Origin: JBCBJZ01 sp038522635
Lineage (GTDB): Bacteria > Pseudomonadota > Alphaproteobacteria > Rhizobiales > Hyphomicrobiaceae
Reading direction: 5' to 3'
Length of the DNA: 43,189 nt
Assembly (NCBI GenBank): GCA_038522635.1
Contig: JBCBJZ010000010.1
Location: 1-43,189 of the forward strand
Made by a program: the position numbers and the translations under genes
Notes under the pieces: generated by a model
What the model was told of the DNA's origin: nothing
The model's input: only the letters and a program-made list of their open reading frames with translations
Database searches by the model: none
Shown here: positions 16,824 through 26,016 of the stretch, in pieces
Position numbering within the stretch: position 1 is the first letter of the stretch
Layout of the letters: each line of letters starts with the position of its first letter

Positions 16824-17441
16824 TCAATCGTCGCGGAACACGCGCTCACGCCGCTCGTGACGCTCCTGCGCCTCCAAGCTCAGCGTCGCAATGGGCCGAG
16901 CCTCAAGCCGCTTCACGCCGATCGGATCGCCGGTCGCATCGCAGTACCCGTAGCTGCCATCAGCGATACGACGCAGCGCTGAATCGATCTTCGCGACCAA
17001 CTTGCGCTGCCGATCGCGTGCCCGCAGTTCTAACGCCCGGTCCGTCTCCGACGTGGCGCGATCGCCGATGTCAGCGTGCTGCGCCGACGCTTCGTGCAGG
17101 ACGGTCAGCGTTTCGCGGTTTTGCCGGATGATGTCATCTTTCCACTGCTGCAGCTTGTTTCTGAAATAAAGCAACTGCAGCTCATTCATGAACGGCTCGT
17201 CTTCGCGCGGCGCGTAATCGGCCGGCAGCGCGATCGTCTTGGCCTTTGCCGGCTTGGTCGAACGGCTCCCAGCACGACGCGTGGGCGCCTTCATGCTGTC
17301 CCGGGACGTTGGCGCTTTTGCCATAACAGCCACATCGCCCTGTGTCTGCGATGCCGCAGCTGCCGCATCACCGTTTCTGCGGCGTGTGCCGCCCGTCTTC
17401 GTCGAAGCACCGCGTACGCGCGATTTGGCCGGACGTTGCAC
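16824..17441 (-). CDS. dksA: RNA polymerase-binding transcription factor DksA, one-cysteine type
   Basis: A protein of about 205 residues from GTG 17441, which lies six bases after GGGAGG. A second GTG at 17444 or an ATG at 17324 are alternatives. Residues about 100-205 are a typical alphaproteobacterial DksA: FMNELQLLYFRNKLQQWKDD coiled coil, the DRATSETD tip region, then GYCDATGDPIGVKRLEARPI and ATLSLEAQERHERRE. Only one of the four zinc-finger cysteines remains (C-T-S-A pattern), as in zinc-independent DksA2-like proteins. The first 90 residues are basic and rich in A, T and R, an extension beyond the usual 140 residues. It binds the secondary channel of RNA polymerase and works with ppGpp in the stringent response. 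Confidence 0.85.
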   Translation of the reverse strand: MQRPAKSRVRGASTKTGGTRRRNGDAAAAASQTQGDVAVMAKAPTSRDSMKAPTRRAGSRSTKPAKAKTIALPADYAPREDEPFMNELQLLYFRNKLQQWKDDIIRQNRETLTVLHEASAQHADIGDRATSETDRALELRARDRQRKLVAKIDSALRRIADGSYGYCDATGDPIGVKRLEARPIATLSLEAQERHERRERVFRDD

Positions 17442-17970
17442 CACAAACCTCCCACTCGATTCACGTGATCGGGCCAGCCGATCATTCGGGGCGTTTTTTG
17501 CCCTCTGCGCGCACAGCACTTAGTTCCAAAGATGCGTAAACCACGTGTTCGGAAACGGCATCAAGGCACCCTGAACACGACAAAGGTCTAAGACCGTGTG
17601 CGCCGCCCGTATGGAGGCAGGTGACCGCAGCGTCAAGCAAAAGTCGCTTCAAATTTAATGACTTCGCCGGTGCCTTGGGATCTTCCTGAACAGCCTTCGG
17701 TCTGAAGGATGCAGCGCTGGCACCAAGACGGCATTTTCGAGACCGGCTTTCTCAGCAACTGAGCCACACACCCGCTCAGCGGGAATACGCGCGTTCGGCT
17801 GTGGGAAACTCGCGCAACGCGCGCATTTTCCTTTGCTTCCCGTTTACCGTGTATTTAGGCGGGGGCTGTAGCGTTCAATTGCAACCTTGAATTGCAAAAC
17901 CTGCGCACAGCGATGTGCCGCGAACCCGATGGAGGCCAGACCAGAGCACGACGACGTCAGCAACTTCGTT

Positions 17971-18078
17971 TGTGGGGTATCGTCCGCCTGCACTCCCCAC
18001 TCGGGTCTTCTCCCCACAGTCCACGCACTCTTGCACGCGTTCATGGACAGACCTAGCAACCGCGGACGATACCCCACA
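17971..18078. other. Long inverted-repeat element, possible structured RNA or MITE-like unit
   Basis: A perfect 17-bp inverted repeat, TGTGGGGTATCGTCCGC at 17971-17987 and its complement at 18062-18078, encloses 74 nt. Inside it, GGTCT (18004-18008) pairs with AGACC (18049-18053) and GTCCA (18019-18023) with TGGAC (18044-18048). The whole unit therefore folds into one long nested hairpin. The flanks show no obvious target-site duplication and no poly-T. It may be a non-coding RNA, a miniature mobile element or a processing site. Confidence 0.6.
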
Positions 18079-18099
18079 TGGCGCTCTCCCATGCGCCCG

Positions 18100-18131
18100 G
18101 CGCCACCTCCTCTTCTCCCGGGGGGTGGCGC
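18100..18131. other. Strong GC hairpin upstream of the MoxR gene
   Basis: GCGCCACC (18100-18107) pairs perfectly with GGTGGCGC (18124-18131) around a 16-nt pyrimidine-rich loop ending in GGGG. There is no T-tract on either strand, so it is not a standard terminator. It lies 90 bp before the MoxR start codon and could sit in its 5' leader. Confidence 0.45.
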
Positions 18132-18221
18132 TTCCCGTTGGTCCTCGGTCATGCGGGCTTGCTGCCAGCGCGATGGCGCCGTTATGGTCCGCGCCATCAT
18201 CCCTTGCAGCTTGAGAGCCCC

Positions 18222-19064
18222 ATGAAGTTTGAAGGTACCTCCGCCTACGTCGCCACACAGGATCTAAAGGTGGCGGTCAACGCCGCGATCACCTTGCAGC
18301 GTCCGTTGCTGATCAAGGGTGAACCCGGAACGGGCAAGACCGTGCTGGCGATCGAAGTGGCCAAGGCGCTCGGCGTGCCATTGCTGGAGTGGCACATCAA
18401 ATCGACCACGAAAGCGCAGCAGGGCCTTTACGAATACGATGCCGTCAGCCGGCTGCGCGACAGCCAACTCGGTGATGAACGCGTCCACGACATCGCGAAC
18501 TACATCAAAAAGGGCAAGCTGTGGGAGGCGTTTGAAGCCGAGACCACGCCCGTGCTGCTGATCGATGAGATCGACAAGGCCGATATCGAGTTCCCGAACG
18601 ACCTGCTGCAGGAACTCGATCGTATGGAGTTCTTCGTCTACGAGACCGGCGCGACGATCAGCGCACGCGCGCGCCCGCTGGTGATCATCACATCGAACAA
18701 CGAAAAGGAGTTGCCGGACGCGTTCCTGCGCCGCTGCTTCTTCCACTACATCAAGTTTCCCGATCCCGAGACGATGCGAGCGATCGTGGAGGTGCACTAC
18801 CCCGGGCTCAAGGCGCGGCTTGTATCCGAAGCGCTCAAGGTCTTCTACGACATGCGCGATGTGCCGGGCGTCAAGAAGAAGCCGTCAACGTCGGAGTTAC
18901 TCGACTGGCTGAAGCTGCTGTTGAACGAAGACATCGACGCGGAGACGTTGCGCGAAGCCGATCCGCGCAAGCTGATCCCGCCGCTCCATGGCGCGCTGCT
19001 GAAGAACGAGCAGGACGTTCACCTGTTTGAGCGCTTGGCCTTCATGGCGCGCAGCAAGGCCTGA
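18222..19064 (+). CDS. MoxR-family AAA+ ATPase
   Basis: A 280-residue MoxR-type ATPase. Walker A is GEPGTGKT (residues 33-40), Walker B is PVLLIDEIDKAD (about 106-117), sensor 1 is IITSNNEKELPDAFLRRC, and the C-terminal lid region includes KPSTSELLDWLKLLL. These ATPases act as chaperones that mature or insert cofactors into partner proteins, usually together with a von Willebrand factor A domain protein encoded next door. Here the next gene is valS on the other strand, so no VWA partner adjoins. ATG 18222 begins MKFEGTSAYVAT, the usual N-terminus; a longer frame to 18078 lies in repeat sequence. Function clear at family level only. Confidence 0.92.
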   Translation: MKFEGTSAYVATQDLKVAVNAAITLQRPLLIKGEPGTGKTVLAIEVAKALGVPLLEWHIKSTTKAQQGLYEYDAVSRLRDSQLGDERVHDIANYIKKGKLWEAFEAETTPVLLIDEIDKADIEFPNDLLQELDRMEFFVYETGATISARARPLVIITSNNEKELPDAFLRRCFFHYIKFPDPETMRAIVEVHYPGLKARLVSEALKVFYDMRDVPGVKKKPSTSELLDWLKLLLNEDIDAETLREADPRKLIPPLHGALLKNEQDVHLFERLAFMARSKA

Positions 19065-19157
19065 GCCTGCGGCAGGCGGGGCTGCGCGCTCTTCCTCGCC
19101 CCGCTTGTCGTCGCCTGTCGGGCTACCGCCACGACGCCCTTGAGAGCACGCGCGCGG

Positions 19158-22103
19158 CTATTCGGAGGCCGCCTTAAGCCTTTCAAGCGCCGCGCCGAGC
19201 CGCTCCACCGTGAGGTTGAATTCGACGCGCCGCTCGCGGTTTTCCTCAATCACCGCTTCCGGGGCTTTGGCCATGAACGCTTCGTTCGTAAGCTTGCCGT
19301 CGATTTTGGCGATCTCGGCTTGCGCCTTCTCGATCTCGCGCGCCAAGCGCGTGCGTTCAGCCGCCATGTCGATCAGCCCCTCAAGCGGCAGCGCCACGCT
19401 CGTTTCGCCGACCAGGAACTGCGCTGAACCCTTCGGTGCTGCCTTGGCAAACTTGAGATCATCGAGGCGCGCAAGCCGCGTTAGGATCGGCTCGTAACGC
19501 GTCGCGCGCTGCTGGACCGCTTTGTCCGCACTGACCAACACGAGCGGCACTTTGGCCCCCGCCGGCACCTTCATTTCATCGCGCACCGAGCGGACTTCCT
19601 CGACCAGCGCGATGACCCAGCCGATCTCCACGTCAGCCGCCTCATCTTGCAAACCTGCAAGGGTGGGCCACGTGCTCAACGCCAAGGGGGCTGCCCGCCC
19701 GTTGCCCGCTTCGCCCGTGCGCTGCCAAAGCTCTTCCGTCACAAACGGCATGAACGGGTGCAACAGCGCCAGCGTCTGGTCGAGCGTCCAGGCAACGCAC
19801 GCGCGCGTCTCGCGCTTCGCCGCTTCATCATCGCCGTTCAGGATCGGCTTGATCAGTTCAAGATACCAATCGCAGAAGACGCCCCAGACGAACTGGTAGG
19901 TAGCCGCGGCCGCTTCGTTAAAGCGATAGCCCTCAAGTGCTGCGGTTACGCTGAGCGCGGTGCGCTCGGTCTCCCCGACGATCCAACGGTTCAACGTTTG
20001 CGTGACGGCGGCGGGATCAAAGGCTGCATCGCTGACCGCCTCGTTCATCTCGGCAAAGCGCGAGGCGTTCCAGAGCTTGGTTGCGAAGTTGCGATAGCCT
20101 TCGACCCGCGCGATCGACAGTTTCACATCGCGACCCTGGGCCGCCATGATCGCCAACGTAAAGCGCAGCGCATCCGCGCCGTAGGCCGCGATGCCATCGG
20201 GATAATCAGCCCGCGTCGCCTTGGTGATGCGCTTGGCGTCCGCCTTGTTGGTGAGTGAGCTCACGCGCTTTTCGATCAGCGTATCGCGTTCAACGCCTTC
20301 GATGATGTCGAGCGGGTTCATCACGTTCCCCTTCGACTTCGACATCTTCGCACCCTTCTCATCGCGCACCAGCGCGTGGATGTAGACGGTGTGGAAGGGG
20401 ACTTCGCGCTTAAAGTGCAGGCCCATCATCATCATCCGGGCGACCCAGAAGAAAATGATGTCAAATCCGGTGACGAGAACATCGGTCTTGTAGTGGCGTT
20501 TCAGGATGTCGGTGTCGTCCGGCCAACCGAGCGTCGAAAACGGCCACAGCGCGGAGGAGAACCATGTGTCAAGCACATCTTCATCGCGCGTCAGGGTACG
20601 CGTTTCGCCGTAGTGGGCCTGCGCCATCGAAACAGCTTCAGCTTCATCGAAGGCCACGAAAATTTCGCCATCAGGCCCGTACCACGCCGGGATGCGGTGA
20701 CCCCACCAGAGCTGGCGTGAAATGCACCAGGGCTGAATGTTGCGCATCCACTCGAAGTAGGTCTTCTCCCAGACCTTGGGGACGAACGTCGTCTCGCCGC
20801 TCTCGACCGCTTCGATCGCAGGCTTCGCGAGGGTGGCCGCATCGCAGAACCACTGGTCGGTCAGCATGGGCTCGATGACCACGCCGGAGCGATCACCGAA
20901 CGGCTGCATGATCAGTTTCTTTTCAACACCGATCATCAAGCCATCGGCATCGATATCAGCGACAACGCGCTTGCGCGCTTCGAACCGGTCGAGCCCGCGG
21001 TAAGCGTCCGGCACGAGGTTGATCGCATCAACGGCGGCGGCATCAGGCGTCCCGCCGGCTTCAACGAGGGCTGCCGCTTTCGCCGCTTCATCGGCGTAGG
21101 CATCACCATCGACGCGCATGGCGGCGACATCGTCCATCAAACGGTACATGGGAATAGCGTTGCGACGGGCGACCGCGTAGTCGTTGAAGTCGTGCGCACC
21201 TGTGATTTTGACCGCGCCAGAGCCAAAGGCTGGATCGGGGTATTCATCCGTGATGATCGGGATCAGCCGACGTTGCGCTTTAGGCCCAACCGGGATCTCG
21301 CAAAGCTTGCCGACGATCGGCGCGTAACGCGTATCATCGGGATGCACCGCGACGGCGCCGTCGCCCAGCATCGTCTCGGGCCTTGTGGTTGCGATCGAGA
21401 TGTAGTCGCGGGTTTCGCGCAGGATCACGTCACCGGCTTCGTTCTTCTCGACGTACTCGTAGGTTTCGCCGCCCGCCAGCGGGTACTTGAAATGCCACAT
21501 GTGGCCGTCGACTTCGCCGTTCTCGACCTCAAGATCGGAAATGGCGGTCTGGAATTTCGGGTCCCAGTTGACGAGCCGCTTGTCCTTATAGATCAGCCCT
21601 TCGCGGTAAAGTTCGACGGACACGCGCAGCACCGCCCGCGAGAGACCCTCGTCCATGGTGAAGCGCTCGCGCGACCAGTCGCACGATGCACCGAGCCGAC
21701 GGAGCTGCCCACCGATGGTGCCTCCGCTCTCCTCTTTCCAGCGCCACACGCGTTCTAGGAAAGCGTCACGCCCCATGGCGCGGCGGTCTGGCTCCTGGCG
21801 ATCCGCCAGTTGCCGCTCGACGACCATTTGCGTGGCGATGCCCGCATGGTCCATGCCAGGCTGCCACAGCACGTCGCACCCGCGCATGCGTTCAAAGCGG
21901 CACAGGATATCCTGCAGCGTGTTGTTGAGCGCATGCCCCATGTGCAGCGAACCGGTGACGTTGGGCGGCGGGATCACGATCGTATAGGGGGTGGCGTCAG
22001 CTTCACGACGTTCCGGCCGAGCGACGGCGAACGCGTCGGCGTGCTCCCACAGGGCTGCGATGCGCGGCTCGATGGCGGCGGGCTGGTAGGTTTTTTCAAG
22101 CAT
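19158..22103 (-). CDS. valS: Valyl-tRNA synthetase
   Basis: A 981-residue class I synthetase charging tRNA-Val. The ATP-binding HIGH-type motif appears in NVTGSLHMGHAL (near residue 50) and the KMSKS loop in GAKMSKSKGN. The CP1 editing domain lies between them (residues about 190-420; note ATTRPETMLGDGAVAVHP). The anticodon-binding domain (about 690-850) includes FMPFVTEELWQR. The C-terminus is the coiled-coil arm (AAERTRLAREIEKAQAEIAK). Length is typical of alphaproteobacteria. It lies downstream of popZ on the same strand with a 306-bp gap, an order common in this class. No T-box or other leader structure was seen. Confidence 0.98.
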   Translation of the reverse strand: MLEKTYQPAAIEPRIAALWEHADAFAVARPERREADATPYTIVIPPPNVTGSLHMGHALNNTLQDILCRFERMRGCDVLWQPGMDHAGIATQMVVERQLADRQEPDRRAMGRDAFLERVWRWKEESGGTIGGQLRRLGASCDWSRERFTMDEGLSRAVLRVSVELYREGLIYKDKRLVNWDPKFQTAISDLEVENGEVDGHMWHFKYPLAGGETYEYVEKNEAGDVILRETRDYISIATTRPETMLGDGAVAVHPDDTRYAPIVGKLCEIPVGPKAQRRLIPIITDEYPDPAFGSGAVKITGAHDFNDYAVARRNAIPMYRLMDDVAAMRVDGDAYADEAAKAAALVEAGGTPDAAAVDAINLVPDAYRGLDRFEARKRVVADIDADGLMIGVEKKLIMQPFGDRSGVVIEPMLTDQWFCDAATLAKPAIEAVESGETTFVPKVWEKTYFEWMRNIQPWCISRQLWWGHRIPAWYGPDGEIFVAFDEAEAVSMAQAHYGETRTLTRDEDVLDTWFSSALWPFSTLGWPDDTDILKRHYKTDVLVTGFDIIFFWVARMMMMGLHFKREVPFHTVYIHALVRDEKGAKMSKSKGNVMNPLDIIEGVERDTLIEKRVSSLTNKADAKRITKATRADYPDGIAAYGADALRFTLAIMAAQGRDVKLSIARVEGYRNFATKLWNASRFAEMNEAVSDAAFDPAAVTQTLNRWIVGETERTALSVTAALEGYRFNEAAAATYQFVWGVFCDWYLELIKPILNGDDEAAKRETRACVAWTLDQTLALLHPFMPFVTEELWQRTGEAGNGRAAPLALSTWPTLAGLQDEAADVEIGWVIALVEEVRSVRDEMKVPAGAKVPLVLVSADKAVQQRATRYEPILTRLARLDDLKFAKAAPKGSAQFLVGETSVALPLEGLIDMAAERTRLAREIEKAQAEIAKIDGKLTNEAFMAKAPEAVIEENRERRVEFNLTVERLGAALERLKAASE

Positions 22104-22409
22104 GGGAACCGGTGTTCGGGGTTGCTGCGCGGTCAGGCGGGCGTGGTACGCGCGGGGCGAAGGGCCGTCAACCGCCGCTGGCTGTGCGCAGGAGTGGCGT
22201 CACGGCGGCACGCGATGGCGCCACGCGGGCCATGTCGCGTGGGCATGCGGTCACGCAAGACACGTGTGTCGGGCTTCGACGGGTTGCCAACCGTCGTTCG
22301 CGCATGCCTCAGGAGCGCGGCGTTCCAGGCCGCGCACCGATCATGGAACACCACCAGCACGCCGTTAGAGTTGATCCGTGCATCCCCCGGGGAGGGCAGA
22401 GGCAGCGCT
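22104..22409. other. Gap between popZ and valS
   Basis: It contains the valS 5' region. No clear promoter box, RNA gene or repeat was found. A frame covering 22133-22597 on the minus strand has no conserved character and overlaps the popZ end, so it is not called. Confidence 0.4.
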
Positions 22410-23945
22410 TCAGTGCGCTTTGCCAGTGCCGTTGGTGCGCTGAGCACCCTCAGCCAATTCCACCCGCAACGCCTTCTCCACGATGCGCGGCATGTTGGCA
22501 TCGAGCCATTCGCGCAGCATCGGGCGAAGCAGCTCGGCAACGGCATCTTCAAGCGAGCGGCTGGCAGGTTCGGGCAAACGCGGGCCACCGGGCGCATCGG
22601 GTGCCAAGACTTCCTGGCCGACGTTCGTGGGCGCTAGCGCGCGCGAAGCATCCGGCGTTGCGTCGATAGCAGGAGCAGGCGCTTCCGCTTGCGTGGGCGC
22701 TTGTGGTTCTTGTGCCGGCGCCGTTGAAGCAGGCGCATCGGCGGGCTCAGCCGCAGCGCTAGCGGCGCCTTCGTGATCGGAATCGCCGATCGCGGCATCC
22801 TCGGCGTTGAAGTCGCCTAAGTCCGATGCGGGCGCAGGCCCCAGCGCATCAACCTGCGGCTCGTGACCGATCGCCGCCCGGCCGGCACCGAAAGCCGCGT
22901 TAGCGGACTGAGCCACGCTGGCGAGCGTTGCGGGCTCCGCCGCAAACGGCATCGTCGTTTCATCGTTCGCCGCGGTCGAAGCGATGACCGTGGGACCTGG
23001 CGCGGCTTTCTCGTCGGCAGATACCGGCGCGCCAAGGGCCGCCATGGCGTTCGCGTCGCCGGGCGTTGAAGCTGAAAACGTGCTGGCTTCGGTCAGAGCA
23101 CGAAGCGAAGACGTCAGACCATGGGTGGGCTCCTCGGCCGAATGGGCCTCAGCCGCGACCGTCGGTTCGGCGAGTGAGGGTCCATCGAGCGCTTCCGACC
23201 CGTTGAGCCCAGCAGGCGCTACCGACAGCGCGTCAGACGTGTCCGTTGCAGCGGCAATCAGGCGGTCGAATGCGCCGTTCGATGCATCGGCGGCATCATC
23301 GGGCCCAGCGGCCGCATCCTCAGCCGGGGTCATGTCAGCGCGTGGCGCAGGATCACTTGTCGCGGCGATCAAAGACGGACCAGCAAGCGATGGCGACGCG
23401 CTGAAGACCGGCGCGCCCGCACCGTTGAAGGCGCCGCCCTCCTCGCTCGGCGCAGCGGGGGCCAGCGTGGGAGCAGGCGCCGGTGGCGCAGGTTCGGCCG
23501 CCTGTTGGCTTTTCAGCAAATCTTCAAACGGACGCAAGCCCGTTGGTGCTGGCGCTTCCGCCGCGGGCGCCTTCGGGGCCGATGCGGCAGCAACGGGCGC
23601 CGCTGGCATGTCCTTGATGAGATCCATCAGGTCACCCATTCCACCAGTGGGGCCGCCAGTGCGGTCACCAGCCGGGCCGCCAGGAGCACCGAGCGGATCG
23701 TTGGCCGATGCCGCTGGCAACGCGTTACCCACGCTCGGCAATCCGCCAGCTTTCGCCTGAGGTTCGGCGGCGACCTGCACAGGTTCGCCTTGCGCCACAT
23801 CGGGCGATGCGGCGTCATGCGCCGCAGGTTCCATCGGTGCACTGCGTGCCGGGGCCGCGGCGGCCGGCTCGTCTGAAATCATCCGCCTGATCGACGACAG
23901 GATGTCGTCCATGCTGGGATCTTGTGCCTTTTCAGCTCCGCTCAT
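22410..23945 (-). CDS. popZ: Polar organising protein PopZ (DUF2497)
   Basis: A 511-residue protein with the two PopZ signatures at its ends. The N-terminal short helix is PSMDDILSSIRRMISDE (residues 11-27). The C-terminal oligomerisation helices are LEDAVAELLRPMLREWLDAN and MPRIVEKALRVEL (about 460-500). Between them is a low-complexity linker of about 420 residues rich in A, P, D and E. Caulobacter PopZ has 177 residues, so this linker is very long. PopZ forms a polar microdomain that tethers the chromosome origin region and recruits cell-cycle regulators. Position upstream of valS and downstream of tolC is the usual alphaproteobacterial order. The start MSGAEKAQDPSMDD is well placed. Confidence 0.9.
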   Translation of the reverse strand: MSGAEKAQDPSMDDILSSIRRMISDEPAAAAPARSAPMEPAAHDAASPDVAQGEPVQVAAEPQAKAGGLPSVGNALPAASANDPLGAPGGPAGDRTGGPTGGMGDLMDLIKDMPAAPVAAASAPKAPAAEAPAPTGLRPFEDLLKSQQAAEPAPPAPAPTLAPAAPSEEGGAFNGAGAPVFSASPSLAGPSLIAATSDPAPRADMTPAEDAAAGPDDAADASNGAFDRLIAAATDTSDALSVAPAGLNGSEALDGPSLAEPTVAAEAHSAEEPTHGLTSSLRALTEASTFSASTPGDANAMAALGAPVSADEKAAPGPTVIASTAANDETTMPFAAEPATLASVAQSANAAFGAGRAAIGHEPQVDALGPAPASDLGDFNAEDAAIGDSDHEGAASAAAEPADAPASTAPAQEPQAPTQAEAPAPAIDATPDASRALAPTNVGQEVLAPDAPGGPRLPEPASRSLEDAVAELLRPMLREWLDANMPRIVEKALRVELAEGAQRTNGTGKAH

Positions 23946-24409
23946 CGGATCTCACCTTGTTCGCCGCCCCATACGCCGCACGTTCGCCTGAACCGGCCCA
24001 GACCGGTCTTGACCAGCCCTGAACGCCGGTTAGGCCATCGGTGCCGCTTGGGCCATCGGCACATGAGACCTGCTTGCGCGCCGCACGCAATTGGTTCTTC
24101 ACACATGCCATTCACGCTTGCCGGGCCCGCTAAACCCTTCACGCGGTGGTACAATGGAAGCGGAGGGGCTTCAACCGCAGCCCGCGCCCGCCCACAGGTG
24201 TTCACGCCCTCCACGCGAACATCCCGCCGTTCACCCCAGGGTTAGACGCATTTGAAGGCAAAGCCATGGCAAAACGCAGGAGGCGGTCCGTGGCAAGCCG
24301 TTGATTTCAGATTGAAACACCTGTTCGGCTGTCAGCTAGGCCGTATGAGGACCGCGACACGCTTACGTTCACTGACCCGCGCGCCTCGCGTGGCGTCTAT
24401 CGCCTGACG
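23946..24409. other. Gap between tolC and popZ
   Basis: It carries the popZ promoter region and the end of the tolC transcript. A short direct repeat, GGCCATCGG twice near 24031-24058, is the only structure noticed. The 90-residue frame 23942-24214 (minus) is W/R/G-rich with no domain and is probably not a gene. Confidence 0.4.
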
Positions 24410-25948
24410 CTACTTGTGTGACCGGCGCTTGTGGCGATAGGGCCGATGATCGGCGTGGTGGCGACGACCGTGCGTGCCCCAAAGGTCCAAGTATTCGTGC
24501 TTGCCGTCCTTATGCGTGATGCTGAGACCCCACCACTTCTTGCGGATCTCAAAATAGTGCACCTGCGGGTCATAGACCTTCTTGCTGACGTGCAGTTCCT
24601 GCACGCTTAGGCGGCCGATCGCTGACAGCAGATTGTAGGACGCCACCACCAGATTGCGCTGGGTGGTCACGAGGCTCACACGCGAATTGAGCAACTCAAG
24701 CTGGGCGTTCAACACATCGAGCAAGGTCCGCTGGCCTACGCGCTCTTCTTCGCGCACACCGGTCAACGCGATCTGGTTGGCCTGCACCTGCGAGCGGTCT
24801 GTGCGCAGTTGCGCCCGCGACGCGCGCAGTTGAGACCATGCGCTGATGACGTTGGCCTTCACCTCGTTGCGGATCCGCTGGATTTCCTGGATCAGCGCCA
24901 CATGGTTGTGTTTCGCCTGACGCACGCGGGCGGACACTTCGCCACGCTGGTAGAGCGGGATATCGATCCGACCCGTCAACCGCGCCGTCTGCTGGCGATC
25001 GACGAAACGTGAGGGGTCGAAGCGCTTTTGGAACTGGCCCTGCAGCTCGATCGTAGGGTTCAGCTCGGCGCGGATGCGTGCCACCGTAAAGCGCCCAGCC
25101 TGCTCCTGGAATTGCGCGGTGCGCACCAGCGGGTTCTCTTTCAGCGCGATGTGGATCGCGCGGTGCAGCCCGGGTGGCAACAGCCGGCGGTGCGGTCTCG
25201 GCTCGTGCAAGCGCCCGGGCTTGCTGCCGATCACCTGCTCGTAGACCGCGCGGGACGATCTTAGGTTGGCGCGCGCCAGATCGAGCGCGGAGACGGCGGC
25301 CGCCTGCCGTGCTTGGGCTTGTGCCACGTCCGTTCGGGTGACTTCGCCAACCGAAAAGCGATCGCGTGTGGCGCGTAACTCCCGCGACAACACGCGCACG
25401 TTGTTTTCTTGCAGCCGCACAATCGCCTGGTCGCGGACAACGTCCATGTAGGCTGTGACCGCTGACAGCAGTACCTGTTGTTCGACGTTACGCAGCGTCG
25501 CCCGTCCCGCCCGGACATTCGCTTCGCTCTCGCGGATCGCGTTCGGGGTGCGAAAGCCAGTGAAGAGCGGCTGCGAGAAATTCACCTCATAGCCACGCGG
25601 ATAGATCGTGCCGTCGCTGGGCGATGGCGGCCGCGTTTCGGTGTTGACCACGTTGACGTCGGCGGAGCCGCGCACAAGGGGGCGAAAGCCCGATTTGGCC
25701 TGGGCGACGCCCTCATCCGTGGCCCGCAGGCGTGCACGCTGGGCATCCAGTTGCGGGTTGTGCTTGTAGGCGGCTGCCAGCGCTTGATTGAGCGTCTCAG
25801 CCGCTGCCGGCGTGCCAATGGCGGCAGCCAGGGTCAGCGCTGTCAGCCCGAGGCTGACCCGACGGGCCACCCCGTCTGCCGTCCTTGCATTCTTCCGCCG
25901 TGCTGCCTGTCCCGCCCCGCCGCCGTCGGGTTCGCCCCACGTTGCCAT
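24410..25948 (-). CDS. tolC: TolC-family outer membrane efflux protein
   Basis: About 512 residues from ATG 25948. A hydrophobic signal (LGLTALTLAAAIGTPAAA) precedes the mature start ETLNQALAAAYKHNPQLDAQ, the classic TolC/OEP opening. The two OEP repeats follow, with the equatorial motif SVGEVTRTDVAQAQARQAAA, LFTGFRTPNAI, and the second-half VGQRTLLDVLNAQLELLNS. The C-terminal 60 residues add a HKDGKHEYLDLWG segment and a histidine/arginine-rich tail. TolC trimers form the outer-membrane exit duct for type I secretion and RND efflux. It is followed by popZ and valS; DnaA and CtrA boxes lie in its upstream gap. An earlier in-frame start (26095) would add an unlikely leader. Confidence 0.93.
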   Translation of the reverse strand: MATWGEPDGGGAGQAARRKNARTADGVARRVSLGLTALTLAAAIGTPAAAETLNQALAAAYKHNPQLDAQRARLRATDEGVAQAKSGFRPLVRGSADVNVVNTETRPPSPSDGTIYPRGYEVNFSQPLFTGFRTPNAIRESEANVRAGRATLRNVEQQVLLSAVTAYMDVVRDQAIVRLQENNVRVLSRELRATRDRFSVGEVTRTDVAQAQARQAAAVSALDLARANLRSSRAVYEQVIGSKPGRLHEPRPHRRLLPPGLHRAIHIALKENPLVRTAQFQEQAGRFTVARIRAELNPTIELQGQFQKRFDPSRFVDRQQTARLTGRIDIPLYQRGEVSARVRQAKHNHVALIQEIQRIRNEVKANVISAWSQLRASRAQLRTDRSQVQANQIALTGVREEERVGQRTLLDVLNAQLELLNSRVSLVTTQRNLVVASYNLLSAIGRLSVQELHVSKKVYDPQVHYFEIRKKWWGLSITHKDGKHEYLDLWGTHGRRHHADHRPYRHKRRSHK

Positions 25949-26016
25949 GCACGATGTGTCCTGTATCTGCCGCAGTTGCCCGCGCCCGCATCTGCATTGC
26001 CGCGTAGCGCGATTCT

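Larger units (their letters stand above)
17442..18221. other. 780-bp region without a convincing protein gene
   Basis: It lies between divergent dksA (minus) and the MoxR gene (plus). It holds a strong 108-bp inverted-repeat element at 17971-18078, a second hairpin at 18100-18131, and a short repeated TTGCAA motif at about 17878-17897. Open frames such as 17887-18225 (plus) and 17844-18200 (minus) are P/R/S-rich, lack start signals and run through the inverted repeats, so they are not called as genes. Confidence 0.5.

Noticed and set aside
17887..18225. Protein-coding frames across the 17971-18078 inverted repeat
   Set aside because: Frames exist on both strands but are proline/serine/arginine-rich, lack ribosome sites and run through the palindromes.
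23942..24214. 90-residue minus-strand frame upstream of popZ
   Set aside because: Tryptophan/arginine-rich composition, no domain, and it occupies the popZ promoter region.
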